Part shown: in pieces, positions 34,642 to 43,483 of the stretch
Layout of the letters: every line of letters begins with the position of its first letter
Position numbering within the stretch: the first letter of the stretch is position 1
DNA from: Desulfosarcina ovata subsp. ovata
GTDB taxonomy: Bacteria; Desulfobacterota; Desulfobacteria; Desulfobacterales; Desulfosarcinaceae
DNA length: 64,000 nucleotides
Assembly: GCF_009689005.1 (NCBI RefSeq)
Contig: NZ_AP021879.1
Location: 2,604,001 to 2,668,000 of the forward strand
Direction of reading: 5' to 3'
Position numbers and translations under genes: made by a program
Notes under the pieces: generated by a model
Database searches by the model: none
The model's input: only the letters and a program-made list of their open reading frames with translations
What the model was told of the DNA's origin: nothing

Positions 34642-35669
34642 TGGCAAGCACGGAAAAATGCAAGGGAAAAAGTATTGAGCCGACAAATCGGAAAGTATGC
34701 TTTCTGGTTTTGCTTGTTTCAGCCTTGCTTGCTTTTTCGGAAAGTTTTGCCGTGGCGCAGACCTGCCTTTTCTGGTGGGAAAGCAAAGGCAGGAACAAAC
34801 CGGCCGCAGTTTCCGCCAGAAATCCCGTAAGGCTGGCCCTTTACCGGGGACAGTTTCCGCTTGATGGACAGGGTGGAGACGCCGTTGGTGAGTCGGTTCA
34901 CCTGAACAGCGTCTCGGCGTGGATCAGATCTCCGGACGGCACGGTTTTAAAGGCCGGTCTGTTTCAGGGAGAAAAAACCGTGGCCCTGGAGTTCCCCTCA
35001 GAGCTTAACCCTGCCGGGTTAAACGGCCGCTATCTTGCATTTGCCCGCATGGATGCGGGACCTGTGGATACGGACGCGGAGGGAAAAGACAAAATGGTCC
35101 ATTATTATGCGAAGTATTTGATCGGCTGCCGGAATAAAGAGACCGCCGAAGGCAAAAGGCCGGACGCATTCTTTAAAGACGCGGAAAAGATGCCCCTTGA
35201 AATTGGTCCGCTTGATACCCCGGGAACGGGAGAAAAGGAATCCTTCCTTAAGGCGGGCTTTCAGGAAGCGCGCAAAAAATACAGAATGAAGGTCTTGTAT
35301 AATGAGAAGCCGCTTGCTCATGCCGATGTATCCATCGTGACCCAAAGCGGTTGGGAAAAACGGGTGAAAACCGATGCCGAGGGAACCTTTTCAATTACGC
35401 CGATTGAAAACCATACAAAAGCAGAAAGATGTTTATATACGGTTTGTTACAAGGACCCATCGACCGGGGAGCATCACTGTTCCAATCTTTCCGTGATGAT
35501 AACGGCCCCGCCGCCGCTATGGATAAGCAAAGCAGGCGGGTTTGATTTTTGGGCGACTCTGGGTTCGGGCCTTTTTATCGTTTATGTGACTTGGACGATT
35601 TACCGCAAGGCGAGACGCGATCATAAGACCATGCTTGAATTTGAGCGGTATCGGATTGGAAGGGGTTAG
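34638..35669 (+). CDS. DUF4198-like periplasmic protein with C-terminal membrane anchor, paralogue A
   Basis: This 343-residue protein has a signal peptide (VCFLVLLVSALLAFSESFAVA), two beta-rich domains and a C-terminal membrane helix (FWATLGSGLFIVYVTWTIY) with a positive tail. The second domain (MKVLYNEKPLAHADVSIVTQ...GTFSITPIEN...VCYKDPSTGEHHC) has the DUF4198/NikM-like Ig fold, and its last block is nearly repeated in the protein at 39.5 kb. No ribosome site is seen, but an ATGA overlap suggests coupling to the TPR gene. It could present a metal or chelate to the membrane electron-transfer proteins beside it. Family placement is moderately certain; function is inferred. Confidence 0.6.
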   Translation: MMASTEKCKGKSIEPTNRKVCFLVLLVSALLAFSESFAVAQTCLFWWESKGRNKPAAVSARNPVRLALYRGQFPLDGQGGDAVGESVHLNSVSAWIRSPDGTVLKAGLFQGEKTVALEFPSELNPAGLNGRYLAFARMDAGPVDTDAEGKDKMVHYYAKYLIGCRNKETAEGKRPDAFFKDAEKMPLEIGPLDTPGTGEKESFLKAGFQEARKKYRMKVLYNEKPLAHADVSIVTQSGWEKRVKTDAEGTFSITPIENHTKAERCLYTVCYKDPSTGEHHCSNLSVMITAPPPLWISKAGGFDFWATLGSGLFIVYVTWTIYRKARRDHKTMLEFERYRIGRG

Positions 35670-35673
35670 GTAA

Positions 35674-36627
35674 ATGACGGTCACAAAATTAAGATGGACA
35701 ATACTGACTATATCCTTTCTGGTCCTTGTGTTGGGGGGGCTGGTGGGGATTAATCTGGGTGGTTTTCTCCCTACCTTTGCCTGTACTTATATCGGCGGGG
35801 CAAGGGGCGGGATCTGTTTTTTATGGAGACTCCAATATCTGCTTGGGGCCGGAACCTGGGAGGCGATTAAGGTACTGGGTGAACTTTTTATTTATTTTTC
35901 TCTTCTTGTCATCCTCATCGGCCGGGCCTGGTGTGGATGGATATGCCCCCTTGCATTTCTTCAGAATCTGCTCGATCTTATCAGGCGAAAGCTCCATTTC
36001 GGTTACATCAGGTTCCCTGAACGGCTCCGTTCCGGTCTGAATTCCGTCAAATGGATATTTTTTTTCATCGCCTTATTGGTTCCCCTCTGGGTGGCGTATC
36101 CTTTTTTCGCTCCACTGGTGGCGCGTGATCTTGGTCAGCCTTTCTGCCAGTTATGTCCGGGGAAATATATCCTTCCCCTTTTTGCGGCCAACATCGATTA
36201 TACGGCTGTTAATTTCCGCAGTGCCACCACCATCGTCATGTCGTTGCTGGGCCTTATTTTCTCCGTTACCGTCATCATGGGGGCGTTTTCAAAACGGATG
36301 TTCTGGTGTCCCTACTGCCCACTGGGACTGCTTCTTGGCTGGTACCGGAAGATCAGCTTCATAAAACTCAAAAAAGATGATCAGAAATGCACCATGTGCG
36401 AGATCTGCTACAATGTTTGCCCTGTGGATATCGAACAGGTCTTTAAGGAACGTGAACGAGAGGATGTAACCTTTGCCGACTGCAATCTCTGTCTCAGGTG
36501 CGTGGAATATTGCCCCGAGGACGACGCGCTAAGGGCGACTTTTCTTGGCAAAACAATCTACAGGTCTTCCCGCAAGGGTTTCTTTTCAAGGCAGGGAACA
36601 CTCACAAAAAATTCTGATTCAAATTAA
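35674..36627 (+). CDS. NapH/CcoG-like membrane polyferredoxin
   Basis: This 317-residue protein has about five transmembrane helices and two membrane-edge cysteine pairs typical of the NapH/NosR/MauN group (AWCGWICPLAF and FWCPYCPLG). A cytoplasmic C-terminal ferredoxin domain has two 4Fe-4S motifs (CTMCEICYNVCPVDI and CNLCLRCVEYCPED). Such proteins pass electrons between quinones and soluble or periplasmic Fe-S partners. Its place directly before the double-cubane dehydratase-like gene and upstream of the nitrogenase-like genes makes it a candidate electron donor for them, an inference from position. A second NapH-like protein without the ferredoxin domain is at 50.1 kb. Confidence 0.85.
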   Translation: MTVTKLRWTILTISFLVLVLGGLVGINLGGFLPTFACTYIGGARGGICFLWRLQYLLGAGTWEAIKVLGELFIYFSLLVILIGRAWCGWICPLAFLQNLLDLIRRKLHFGYIRFPERLRSGLNSVKWIFFFIALLVPLWVAYPFFAPLVARDLGQPFCQLCPGKYILPLFAANIDYTAVNFRSATTIVMSLLGLIFSVTVIMGAFSKRMFWCPYCPLGLLLGWYRKISFIKLKKDDQKCTMCEICYNVCPVDIEQVFKEREREDVTFADCNLCLRCVEYCPEDDALRATFLGKTIYRSSRKGFFSRQGTLTKNSDSN

Positions 36628-36646
36628 TCAATTTCGGAGCATATGG

Positions 36647-37987
36647 ATGTACAGAGAAAGCATTGAAAAGGAACCGGAGCAATCGGAGAGACGCAAAGCC
36701 CGTTTTGTCCGAGGGCTTGCCCATTCGGCGCAAGCAGCCCTCACCGAACTGGAAGGCGGTTCCGACCTGCCGCAGGGCATGGCGTATTTTATTACTATCA
36801 TCAAGCAGCTATTCGTAAAAGGTCAGTTAAGTCCGCATGTTATCCCGCCGGGTGGTAAAGTCGCCGGTCATAAAAAAATCATCGGCACCTACTGTGTCAT
36901 GGTTCCCGAAGAGCTGATCTATGCGGCCGGAGCCATACCGGTAAGGCTTTGCGGCGGAAGCTTTGAGGCGTCTTGCCTTGGAGATGAGTGTGTGCCCCGG
37001 GATACATGCCCCGTAGTAAAAGCCTCCCTGGGGTTTACAGCTTTGAATCTCATACCTTTGTATGAGGCTTGCGATGTGGTCATCACTCCGACCACCTGTG
37101 ATGCAAAGCGCAAAATGGGGGAGGAACTTTCAAAGTTTACCGAGGTCTGGATGCTTGAAGTGCCCCATGTCAAAGAGAGTGAGGGCGCAAGAAGGCAATG
37201 GCTGGAGCAGATTTTTACCTTAAAGAAAAATATTGAAAAACTCACAAGTCCAAGATTCGGGAGAAAAAAAATCGGACACAAAGCACTCGATGCAGCCATC
37301 AAGACGGTGGGCCGGGCCCAGCACCAGGCCCGCAGGCTCTATGAAATCAGGAAATCGTCTCCGCCCGTCGTCCTCGGGCGCGAGGCAATGCTTGCCGTCA
37401 ATGCCTACAGCTATGATGCGGTTGCCCAGTGGACCCATGCAATGACCGAATTAAATGATGAATTGGAAACACGTCGTCAAAAAGGGATGTCTGTTTGCAG
37501 GGCAGATGCGCCGCGCGTACTGCTTGCCGGTTCACCCCCAATCTTTCCTAACTGGAAGATTGTCTTTCTTCTTGAAGAAATGGGTGCCGTGATCGCGGCT
37601 GATGAGTCGTGCATGAGCACCCGTTACCTTTACGATCCTGTCGGGATCACCGAAAGATCCATGACGGACATGATGGTGGGTCTGGCTTCCAGGTATCTTA
37701 TGCCTTGTGTCTGTCCGTCATTTGCTCCAAATGAAGACAGGCTTATTCGACTGGTCCAGATGGTTGAAGAGTTTCATATTGACGGTATTGTCTATCATGT
37801 CCTCAAAGGATGCGTAAATTATGACTTCGAGTTGATTCGTGTCGAAAACATAATGAAAGAAAGGAACATTCCCGTTTTGCGGGTGGAGACGGACTACAGC
37901 CCTGAAGACGTCGAACAGATCAGGACCCGCGTCGAAGCCTTCACAGAGATGCTAAGGACAAAGAAAAGAAAGATGAAAAGAGGGTGA
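36647..37987 (+). CDS. HgdB-like double-cubane cluster protein (2-hydroxyacyl-CoA dehydratase family)
   Basis: This 446-residue member of the HgdB/FldB/YjiM family carries the signature TYCVMVPEELIYAAGAIPVR, DECVPRDTCPVVKASLGF and CDVVITPTTCDAKRKMGE. Cysteines lie at 83, 102, 110, 115, 121, 142 and 151, with more near the end (CVCPSFAP, LKGCVNYDFE). There is one gene only, not the alpha/beta pair of true 2-hydroxyacyl-CoA dehydratases, and an activator gene follows; this matches stand-alone double-cubane cluster proteins, which carry an [8Fe-9S] cluster and reduce small molecules such as acetylene. The ATG at 36647 follows GGAG at eight bases. It is part of the run ending in NifDKHB-like genes. 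Family call is firm, substrate unknown. Confidence 0.87.
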   Translation: MYRESIEKEPEQSERRKARFVRGLAHSAQAALTELEGGSDLPQGMAYFITIIKQLFVKGQLSPHVIPPGGKVAGHKKIIGTYCVMVPEELIYAAGAIPVRLCGGSFEASCLGDECVPRDTCPVVKASLGFTALNLIPLYEACDVVITPTTCDAKRKMGEELSKFTEVWMLEVPHVKESEGARRQWLEQIFTLKKNIEKLTSPRFGRKKIGHKALDAAIKTVGRAQHQARRLYEIRKSSPPVVLGREAMLAVNAYSYDAVAQWTHAMTELNDELETRRQKGMSVCRADAPRVLLAGSPPIFPNWKIVFLLEEMGAVIAADESCMSTRYLYDPVGITERSMTDMMVGLASRYLMPCVCPSFAPNEDRLIRLVQMVEEFHIDGIVYHVLKGCVNYDFELIRVENIMKERNIPVLRVETDYSPEDVEQIRTRVEAFTEMLRTKKRKMKRG

Positions 37988-37991
37988 TCAT

Positions 37992-38789
37992 ATGGAATAT
38001 TACGGTGGTATTGACGCAGGCTCAACATATATCAAGACGGCCATAGTGGACAATAACGGCGGCATACAAGGGCATAAGGTCGTTCCCACAGGGATAAACT
38101 GCCGTACGACCGCCAGGGAGGTGTTCGGCCAACTGCTCGATGAATTGGGTATTTTAGCGTCGAATGTCTCTTCGGTTATCTCTACGGGTTACGGGCGGAG
38201 ACTGATCGATATCGCAAGTGAAGACGTGACCGAGATAAAAGCCCATGCCGCAGGAGGCATCCGGACGGCACCCCAGGGAAGAAAAGTCGGAACAATCATT
38301 GACATCGGCGGGCAGGACAGCAAGGTCATCATCATTGACGAGGAAGGTGAAACAAAAAACTTTGTCATGAATGATAAATGCGCTGCCGGCACAGGTCGTT
38401 TTCTGGAAGTCCTTTCCCGTGTTCTCGAGGTATCTGTTGAAGATCTCGGTCCTCTCTCGCTTCAGGCGCAGACTCCGTGTCAAATAAACAGCCTGTGTGC
38501 GGTATTTGCGGAATCAGAGGTCATATCGCTGCTTGCCAGGGGAAAGGACCGCGCGAATATCATTGCCGGAATCCATCGATCGCTGGCCAAACGGGTTTCA
38601 GGGATGGCAAGAAGGGCCGGTTTGGAAGGCGATGTGCTTATAACGGGTGGAGGCGCGCTCAATCCGGGTCTTGTGGCCGCCTTTGAAGATGAGTTGATGA
38701 TGGACATCCATGTTGCGCAAAATCCTCAGCTCAACGGTGCCATCGGCGCTGCTTTCCTGGGCAGGAATTCCAATGGACAGGAAAGGTGA
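37992..38789 (+). CDS. HgdC/BadF-type ATP-dependent activator of the double-cubane protein
   Basis: This 265-residue ASKHA-fold ATPase has the phosphate loop GIDAGSTYIKTAI at the start and DIGGQDSKVI in the middle. The two cysteines that hold the bridging 4Fe-4S cluster of the homodimer are at C130 (NDKCAAGTGRF) and C169 (NSLCAVFAESEV). The C-terminal GGGALNPGLV is also canonical. In the family, ATP hydrolysis lowers the potential and fires one electron into the dehydratase or double-cubane partner, here encoded four bases upstream. It is thus functionally analogous to the NifH-like protein 5 kb downstream, giving the operon two separate ATP-driven electron injectors. Confidence 0.92.
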   Translation: MEYYGGIDAGSTYIKTAIVDNNGGIQGHKVVPTGINCRTTAREVFGQLLDELGILASNVSSVISTGYGRRLIDIASEDVTEIKAHAAGGIRTAPQGRKVGTIIDIGGQDSKVIIIDEEGETKNFVMNDKCAAGTGRFLEVLSRVLEVSVEDLGPLSLQAQTPCQINSLCAVFAESEVISLLARGKDRANIIAGIHRSLAKRVSGMARRAGLEGDVLITGGGALNPGLVAAFEDELMMDIHVAQNPQLNGAIGAAFLGRNSNGQER

Positions 38790-38799
38790 TTCGTAACCC

Positions 38800-39474
38800 A
38801 TGGCAACACAATCGGCAGCGCCCTGTTTTACTGCACTATGGCTTGGAATTACCACCGGATTCGGACAATGTGCTGTCTTTTGCGCACCGGCTGTCAGTAC
38901 CTATATCATGGGATCAAGACAAGGGCTCCGTGAGGGGTTCAAGTCATTTACCGTTTTCTCGGCCGGAAGAGTTTTTATGTGCGCAATGCTCGGTGTTGCC
39001 GTAGGCCTTATCGGCGGAGCATTCATCGGCAGGGCAAAAGCTTTTGAATACAGCTCAATCATTTATGGCTGGGTGATTATATTCATAGGGGGATTGATGC
39101 TTTTAAGCCCTGTTTGTGCATGCAGGTGGACAGAAGACAAAAACAGGTGGCCTGCCTGGTTGCCGGGGCGTTTTGCATTCAACCCTTCAACCCACCTGTT
39201 TGTTATGGGAGCCGCGCTTGCAATCGTTCCGTGTCCGCCGATGCTGGTTATGCTTCTTTATTGCCTGAAGATGCAGTCAGTCATGTCAAGCAGTATTCTG
39301 ATGCTGTTGTTCGGCATCGGAACCGCGGTTTCTCCACTGTTAATCATTTCCATGGCAGCAGGCTGGTTTTCCGGGAAGATCAAGACCCGGGTTCCACAAT
39401 ATAGAATGATGTTTCAGAAGATCTCAGGCGTGATATTGATCCTTCTCGGGGGAAGTTCCGTAGCAACTTTTTAA
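38800..39474 (+). CDS. UreH/DsbD-like integral membrane protein
   Basis: This 224-residue protein with about six transmembrane helices starts PCFTALWLGITTGFGQCAVFC and has a CP pair later (VPCPPMLVMLLYC). The fold matches the DsbD_2/UreH (sulfite-exporter-like, HupE-like) group, whose members move reducing power or metal ions across the membrane. The conserved Cys at the start (GQCAVFCAP) and in the second half (CPP) resemble the CcdA/DsbD redox pair, so transmembrane thiol electron transfer is possible. It follows the activase by ten bases. Nickel/cobalt transport is an alternative. Confidence 0.6.
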   Translation: MATQSAAPCFTALWLGITTGFGQCAVFCAPAVSTYIMGSRQGLREGFKSFTVFSAGRVFMCAMLGVAVGLIGGAFIGRAKAFEYSSIIYGWVIIFIGGLMLLSPVCACRWTEDKNRWPAWLPGRFAFNPSTHLFVMGAALAIVPCPPMLVMLLYCLKMQSVMSSSILMLLFGIGTAVSPLLIISMAAGWFSGKIKTRVPQYRMMFQKISGVILILLGGSSVATF

Positions 39475-39528
39475 GGCGGTTTGTAAACATGATGAAAAGG
39501 AGATTCTATAATGCAAGGAGGACCATTC

Positions 39529-40737
39529 ATGAAACAATTTAACCTATTCCTTTGTTTACTTATTTTGTTTGTGGTGGTTGCGGCCCGTGCTTACGCTTCA
39601 GTGCCGGGCCAAGCAATTTTATGGGAACTCGAATCTACCAACCTCGATTATTATTATGACAATGATATAAGCAGATCCGACAGGATTGCCGCACTTGAGA
39701 AACCCAGGAAATTGATACTGCTTCAAGAAACCTTAGCATCTTCAGGATATGATGAGAAACAAAACGGCCGGTCATTGGCAACCGGCAACGCCAGGATTTG
39801 GGTCAGGAACCCTAATGGAGAGATATCAGAGGTCACGCTGTCCCGGGAAAAAAGGAGTGAGCCTATAGCACTGAATCTGCCTTCAGACCTTAATGCGGGC
39901 GAAGTGACCGGCAATTACCTCGTGGGCGTCCATTTGGATGCAGGCACTTTGGATCTTGATCTCGACGGTATTGATGAGAAGGTTCATCTTTATTCCAACT
40001 GTCTGGTAAGCTATTCCAAAAAAAATGGAGTAAAAGGCGAAAACCCGGATATGTTTTTTAAAAGCCCGGATAAAATTACCCTTGAAATAGGACCGTATTT
40101 ACCTGAAAAAATATTTAAAAAAAGATCAGGGTGTCCCATCCCCCGTTCCATTAGAAGCGGATCCGACATCGGTTATGTGAGAAACGTCTCGCAATCCCCG
40201 CTCAAGGAGCAGCAAATGAAAGTTTTTTACAAAGGGAGCCCCCTTGCGAATACTCAAGTATTTATTTTGAGTAAAAGCGGCTGGCGAAAAACCTTTATGA
40301 CCGATTCCGAGGGAGTAATATCGGTCACTATCCCCAAAACGCATGCCACCATGATGGACCCGGCACAATTTCGCAACCATAAGAAAAAAATCTCCATCGA
40401 TCGGTCCGGTGGGGAACAAGGTAATACCAAACAGTTTTATAACAGAGAACCTAAGGCCGGAGATAACGGCAAAACATATCATGGCAGATACAGGGCAGAA
40501 GATAGATTACTGTATATGGTGGCCTACAAAGATCCATCAACTGGCGAATATCACTGTGCAACCTTACCTATCACATTACGAATGTGGTCTCATGAAGGAA
40601 TCTGGCTGAGCCAAACAAAAGGATTCGGGTTCTGGGGCATCATTGGAGCAAGCCTTGGTGTTGTCGGTGTTAGCGGCGGTTATTACCGTAAGAGAAAACG
40701 AGACCGGGAGTCGATATTTAAGTCAAAAAGGAAATAA
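39529..40737 (+). CDS. DUF4198-like periplasmic protein with C-terminal membrane anchor, paralogue B
   Basis: This 402-residue relative of the protein at 34.6 kb has a signal peptide (MKQFNLFLCLLILFVVVAAR), a beta domain with NARIWVRNPNGEISEVTLS and HLDAGTLDLDLDGIDEKVHL, and a second domain ending YMVAYKDPSTGEYHC, which repeats YTVCYKDPSTGEHHC of paralogue A. A membrane helix (FGFWGIIGASLGVVGVSGGY) and basic tail follow. It carries an extra ~50-residue insertion (about 275-330). The ATG at 39529 has AAGGAGG at seven bases; an upstream in-frame ATG at 39511 with its own AAGGAG is also possible. It directly precedes the nitrogenase-like genes (four bases). The role is probably periplasmic binding of the system's substrate. 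Confidence 0.6.
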   Translation: MKQFNLFLCLLILFVVVAARAYASVPGQAILWELESTNLDYYYDNDISRSDRIAALEKPRKLILLQETLASSGYDEKQNGRSLATGNARIWVRNPNGEISEVTLSREKRSEPIALNLPSDLNAGEVTGNYLVGVHLDAGTLDLDLDGIDEKVHLYSNCLVSYSKKNGVKGENPDMFFKSPDKITLEIGPYLPEKIFKKRSGCPIPRSIRSGSDIGYVRNVSQSPLKEQQMKVFYKGSPLANTQVFILSKSGWRKTFMTDSEGVISVTIPKTHATMMDPAQFRNHKKKISIDRSGGEQGNTKQFYNREPKAGDNGKTYHGRYRAEDRLLYMVAYKDPSTGEYHCATLPITLRMWSHEGIWLSQTKGFGFWGIIGASLGVVGVSGGYYRKRKRDRESIFKSKRK

Positions 40738-40741
40738 TACT

Positions 40742-42295
40742 ATGAATAGCTATGAAGATGCGAGTGTGGAGTTCATGAGCACCAGGCTCTGGATGATGCA
40801 CAGATTCTGCATTCACTGTAAACTTTCCGGTGGCGTCTATGCCGCCAGCGAGATTGAGGGCGCTATTCCCATCATCCACGGGCCCATTGGTTGTGCTTTT
40901 AACCATCGGATTCCGGTGATGAAATCGTTTTTGGACATGAAGGCGCTGCCATGCACGGACATGGATGAAAATGACACCGTATTCGGCGGCATGGACAAAT
41001 TGAGAAAAACGATAGACGAGGTCGATGAAAAATACCATCCGGACCTTATTATCGTCCTCTTGACCTGCCTTTCCGGTATCATCGGCGATGACGTGGAAGG
41101 CGTGATTGAAGATGTAAAGGAAGCGGGCAAGGTCAAAGCGGATATTGTCTGGGCGGATACATCGGGTTTCAAGTTCCGGGAACTCAGAACGGAGCGAACC
41201 TTGAAGGAATGGCTTCACAATTACAAGAATCCGGAAGACTACACGCCCCGTAACATGGAGGGGTGTGGTCAGGTGGAGGTAATCAATTCCCTGGCAACCC
41301 AGTTAATGGAACCGGCGGAAAAATATGGCGGTATCATTGAGAACGGGGTGAATATCGTGGGGATGGGCACGAGGCGATGGGGGATTGACCGGACAAAAGA
41401 ACGCATGGAAATCCTGCGGGAAGCAGGTGCCGAAATCAATACGATATTCTTTCGCGACGTGGACTGCGAAAAGGTAAAACGGTCTTCTTGCGCCCGCGTG
41501 AACATCGGTTTCAGGGTTGGGCGATGGATGCACATCATGAAAGATAGGTTCGGCATCGATACGGTATATAATCAGTTCAGATTCTCTCATCTTTCCCACC
41601 AGGAAAAGATCAGGAGCTTCTATATGGAAACCGGGGAAAAGCTGGGAATCGAAGAACGGATGAAGAGGGTAATGGATGACAAAATGGATCTGACGAGCAG
41701 GCAGTTGCAACCCTATCGGGATTTTCTCAGGGGCAAGCGCGTGGTCATCCTCGGCGGGGGCAATGTTTACGGATTTTTTGGTTTGGACAGCTCCCTGTCC
41801 ATCATGATGGATTTGGGGCTGAAGATCGAAGCGGTTTCGCTGGACCAGGGCCCCCTCGTCAGGCGGGGAATCTCTGAGGAACTTCGCAGGCAACACCGTG
41901 AGACCATTTTGGATTTGTTCGGAAAACTGGGTGTTGATCCGGATATTATAGATGTGGAGCCGTTCGGGATACTGAAGGAAATCATGGAGAAATACAAGCC
42001 GGACCTTGTGGTCTGCGCCAAGGAAAGAAAGCCCCAAATACATGCCTTGGGCGTACCTGCCTATTCCCCCCAATTTTTTACTTTCTTTACCGGCTTCAGC
42101 GGGTTGCAAAATATTGCCCAAGAGATATGCCTGGAGATGAAGAAGGAAAACCTGACAAGGAAAAAGCCACTCATCTTCAATGAGATTGATTATCACCCGG
42201 TTTATTTTCCATACATCCGGAAGGTCGGCATTCCCATTCAGATATCCGAAGAGCTTCAGTGCGCGGTTAAAAAAGGAGGCAAAAGATGCCAATAG
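40742..42295 (+). CDS. Nitrogenase component 1-like protein, NifD-type subunit
   Basis: This 517-residue member of the nitrogenase molybdenum-iron protein family keeps all three NifD-type P-cluster cysteine positions: C26 (HCKLSGG), C51 (HGPIGCAFNH) and C109 (TCLSGIIGDDV). The motif CTDMDENDTVFGG lies between them. A further Cys (SSCARVNIGF, near residue 257) lies in the region of the cofactor-ligating Cys of NifD. The segment aligned with the cofactor His of NifD (QIHALGVPAYSPQFF) shows no matching His, so any active-site cofactor is bound differently. It overlaps the partner gene by 10 bases. It is not BchN, BchY or CfbD by length and partner set. Substrate unknown; a two-subunit reductase fed by the NifH-like protein is expected. 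Confidence 0.85.
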   Translation: MNSYEDASVEFMSTRLWMMHRFCIHCKLSGGVYAASEIEGAIPIIHGPIGCAFNHRIPVMKSFLDMKALPCTDMDENDTVFGGMDKLRKTIDEVDEKYHPDLIIVLLTCLSGIIGDDVEGVIEDVKEAGKVKADIVWADTSGFKFRELRTERTLKEWLHNYKNPEDYTPRNMEGCGQVEVINSLATQLMEPAEKYGGIIENGVNIVGMGTRRWGIDRTKERMEILREAGAEINTIFFRDVDCEKVKRSSCARVNIGFRVGRWMHIMKDRFGIDTVYNQFRFSHLSHQEKIRSFYMETGEKLGIEERMKRVMDDKMDLTSRQLQPYRDFLRGKRVVILGGGNVYGFFGLDSSLSIMMDLGLKIEAVSLDQGPLVRRGISEELRRQHRETILDLFGKLGVDPDIIDVEPFGILKEIMEKYKPDLVVCAKERKPQIHALGVPAYSPQFFTFFTGFSGLQNIAQEICLEMKKENLTRKKPLIFNEIDYHPVYFPYIRKVGIPIQISEELQCAVKKGGKRCQ

Positions 42296-43482
42296 AACCT
42301 TTGCGTGGATGCAAGATATTCGGGGCGATGAAGGCCTTTTCAGGAATAAGGGACATCATCTCGCTCATGCATGGACCGATCGGTTGCTATTATGGCGCGG
42401 CATACCACCAATTGGCCCAGGATGAAAGCTCCCTGGGGGTTATCACCTCCTCCATTACCCATGACAAGGAAGTGGTCTTCGGTGGAGAGCAAAAACTCGG
42501 AGAACTCATCGAGAAGGCCCAGTTTCTCTATGGAGACAAGAAGCTGGCCATCCTGGGATGTTGTGTACCGGCCATTATCGGAGATGATATAGAGGCCGTA
42601 AAAGAAGAATTTGCGCCGGATGCCCTGCATGTAGACGGAGCAGGTTTCAAGGGCGAGGAATGGCAAGGGTATGAAGATGCCCTGCTCCAGCTTATCGGTA
42701 TGATGAAGAAGGGAGAAAAAAAAGAGCGGACCGTGAATATCCTTGGATTCGACACCGTATCGCCAAGGGCAAGGGCCGATGCGGCCGAGCTGAAAAGGCT
42801 GGTGGCGAAGTCGGGCTGGTGGACGAATACGGTCCTGTGCGTAAACGCCGACTCAATGCAGATCGAGAATATGCCCAATGTGGAGAGAAACATCGTTTTG
42901 GGCGGATACGGATTGAGATTGGCGGAAGTTATGCGGGAACGGTTCGGCACGCCCTATGAAATCGTTGAGATGCCATACGGGAAATATCTGACCAGGGAAT
43001 TTTTACGGAAAGTAACCGGTTCGGATGCCGTCTATGAAGAGGATATCATGCCCTCTTTGGAACGCGCCTATCTGTTTATCCAGAAGATGTATGAGATGCC
43101 GGTGGCCGTAATCGCCGATGATGCAAGGGCCATCGCGCTGTCGAAGTTTTTCGAGATTGAACTGGGTTGCGAAGTGGTTGTCAGCGCGGCCATCTCGGGT
43201 TCTCCCCTCCATCCGGAAAAAAGTGTCGGGCTTTTTGAGATCGATGAGTTGCTCAAGGGTGCGGAAACCGGATGCGACAGACTTCGGCTGATATTGGGCA
43301 CCACTTTTCAAAAGCGAATCGCGGCCGAGTTGGACGCCGCCCTAATCCGGGTTTCCTATCCTTCTTTTGATGATGTATCTCTCTATGATGAGGCGCCTTA
43401 TATGGGTTATCGCGGGGAGATCGTGATCATTGAAAAAATTCTCAATCTATTCCTGAATAAGTATTCCGAGGAGGTCTGGTAA
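42286..43482 (+). CDS. Nitrogenase component 1-like protein, NifK-type subunit
   Basis: This 398-residue second component 1 subunit has the cluster cysteines at C9 ([15 protein letters not shown]), C34 ([10 protein letters not shown]) and C92/C93 ([12 protein letters not shown]), matching the three NifK positions. [13 protein letters not shown] follows the family pattern. It is shorter than NifK and lacks its N-terminal extension. Together with the preceding protein it should form an alpha2-beta2 heterotetramer with a bridging cluster at each interface. It has a strong AAAGGAGG site inside the upstream gene. The NifH-like gene starts two bases after its stop. Confidence 0.85.
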   Translation: MPIEPLRGCKIFGAMKAFSGIRDIISLMHGPIGCYYGAAYHQLAQDESSLGVITSSITHDKEVVFGGEQKLGELIEKAQFLYGDKKLAILGCCVPAIIGDDIEAVKEEFAPDALHVDGAGFKGEEWQGYEDALLQLIGMMKKGEKKERTVNILGFDTVSPRARADAAELKRLVAKSGWWTNTVLCVNADSMQIENMPNVERNIVLGGYGLRLAEVMRERFGTPYEIVEMPYGKYLTREFLRKVTGSDAVYEEDIMPSLERAYLFIQKMYEMPVAVIADDARAIALSKFFEIELGCEVVVSAAISGSPLHPEKSVGLFEIDELLKGAETGCDRLRLILGTTFQKRIAAELDAALIRVSYPSFDDVSLYDEAPYMGYRGEIVIIEKILNLFLNKYSEEVW

Positions 43483-43483
43483 G

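Noticed and set aside
36647..38789. A genuine 2-hydroxyglutaryl-CoA dehydratase supplying gcdA at 53 kb
   Set aside because: Only one HgdB-type subunit is present, without HgdA or a CoA-transferase, and it is embedded in a different operon 15 kb away.
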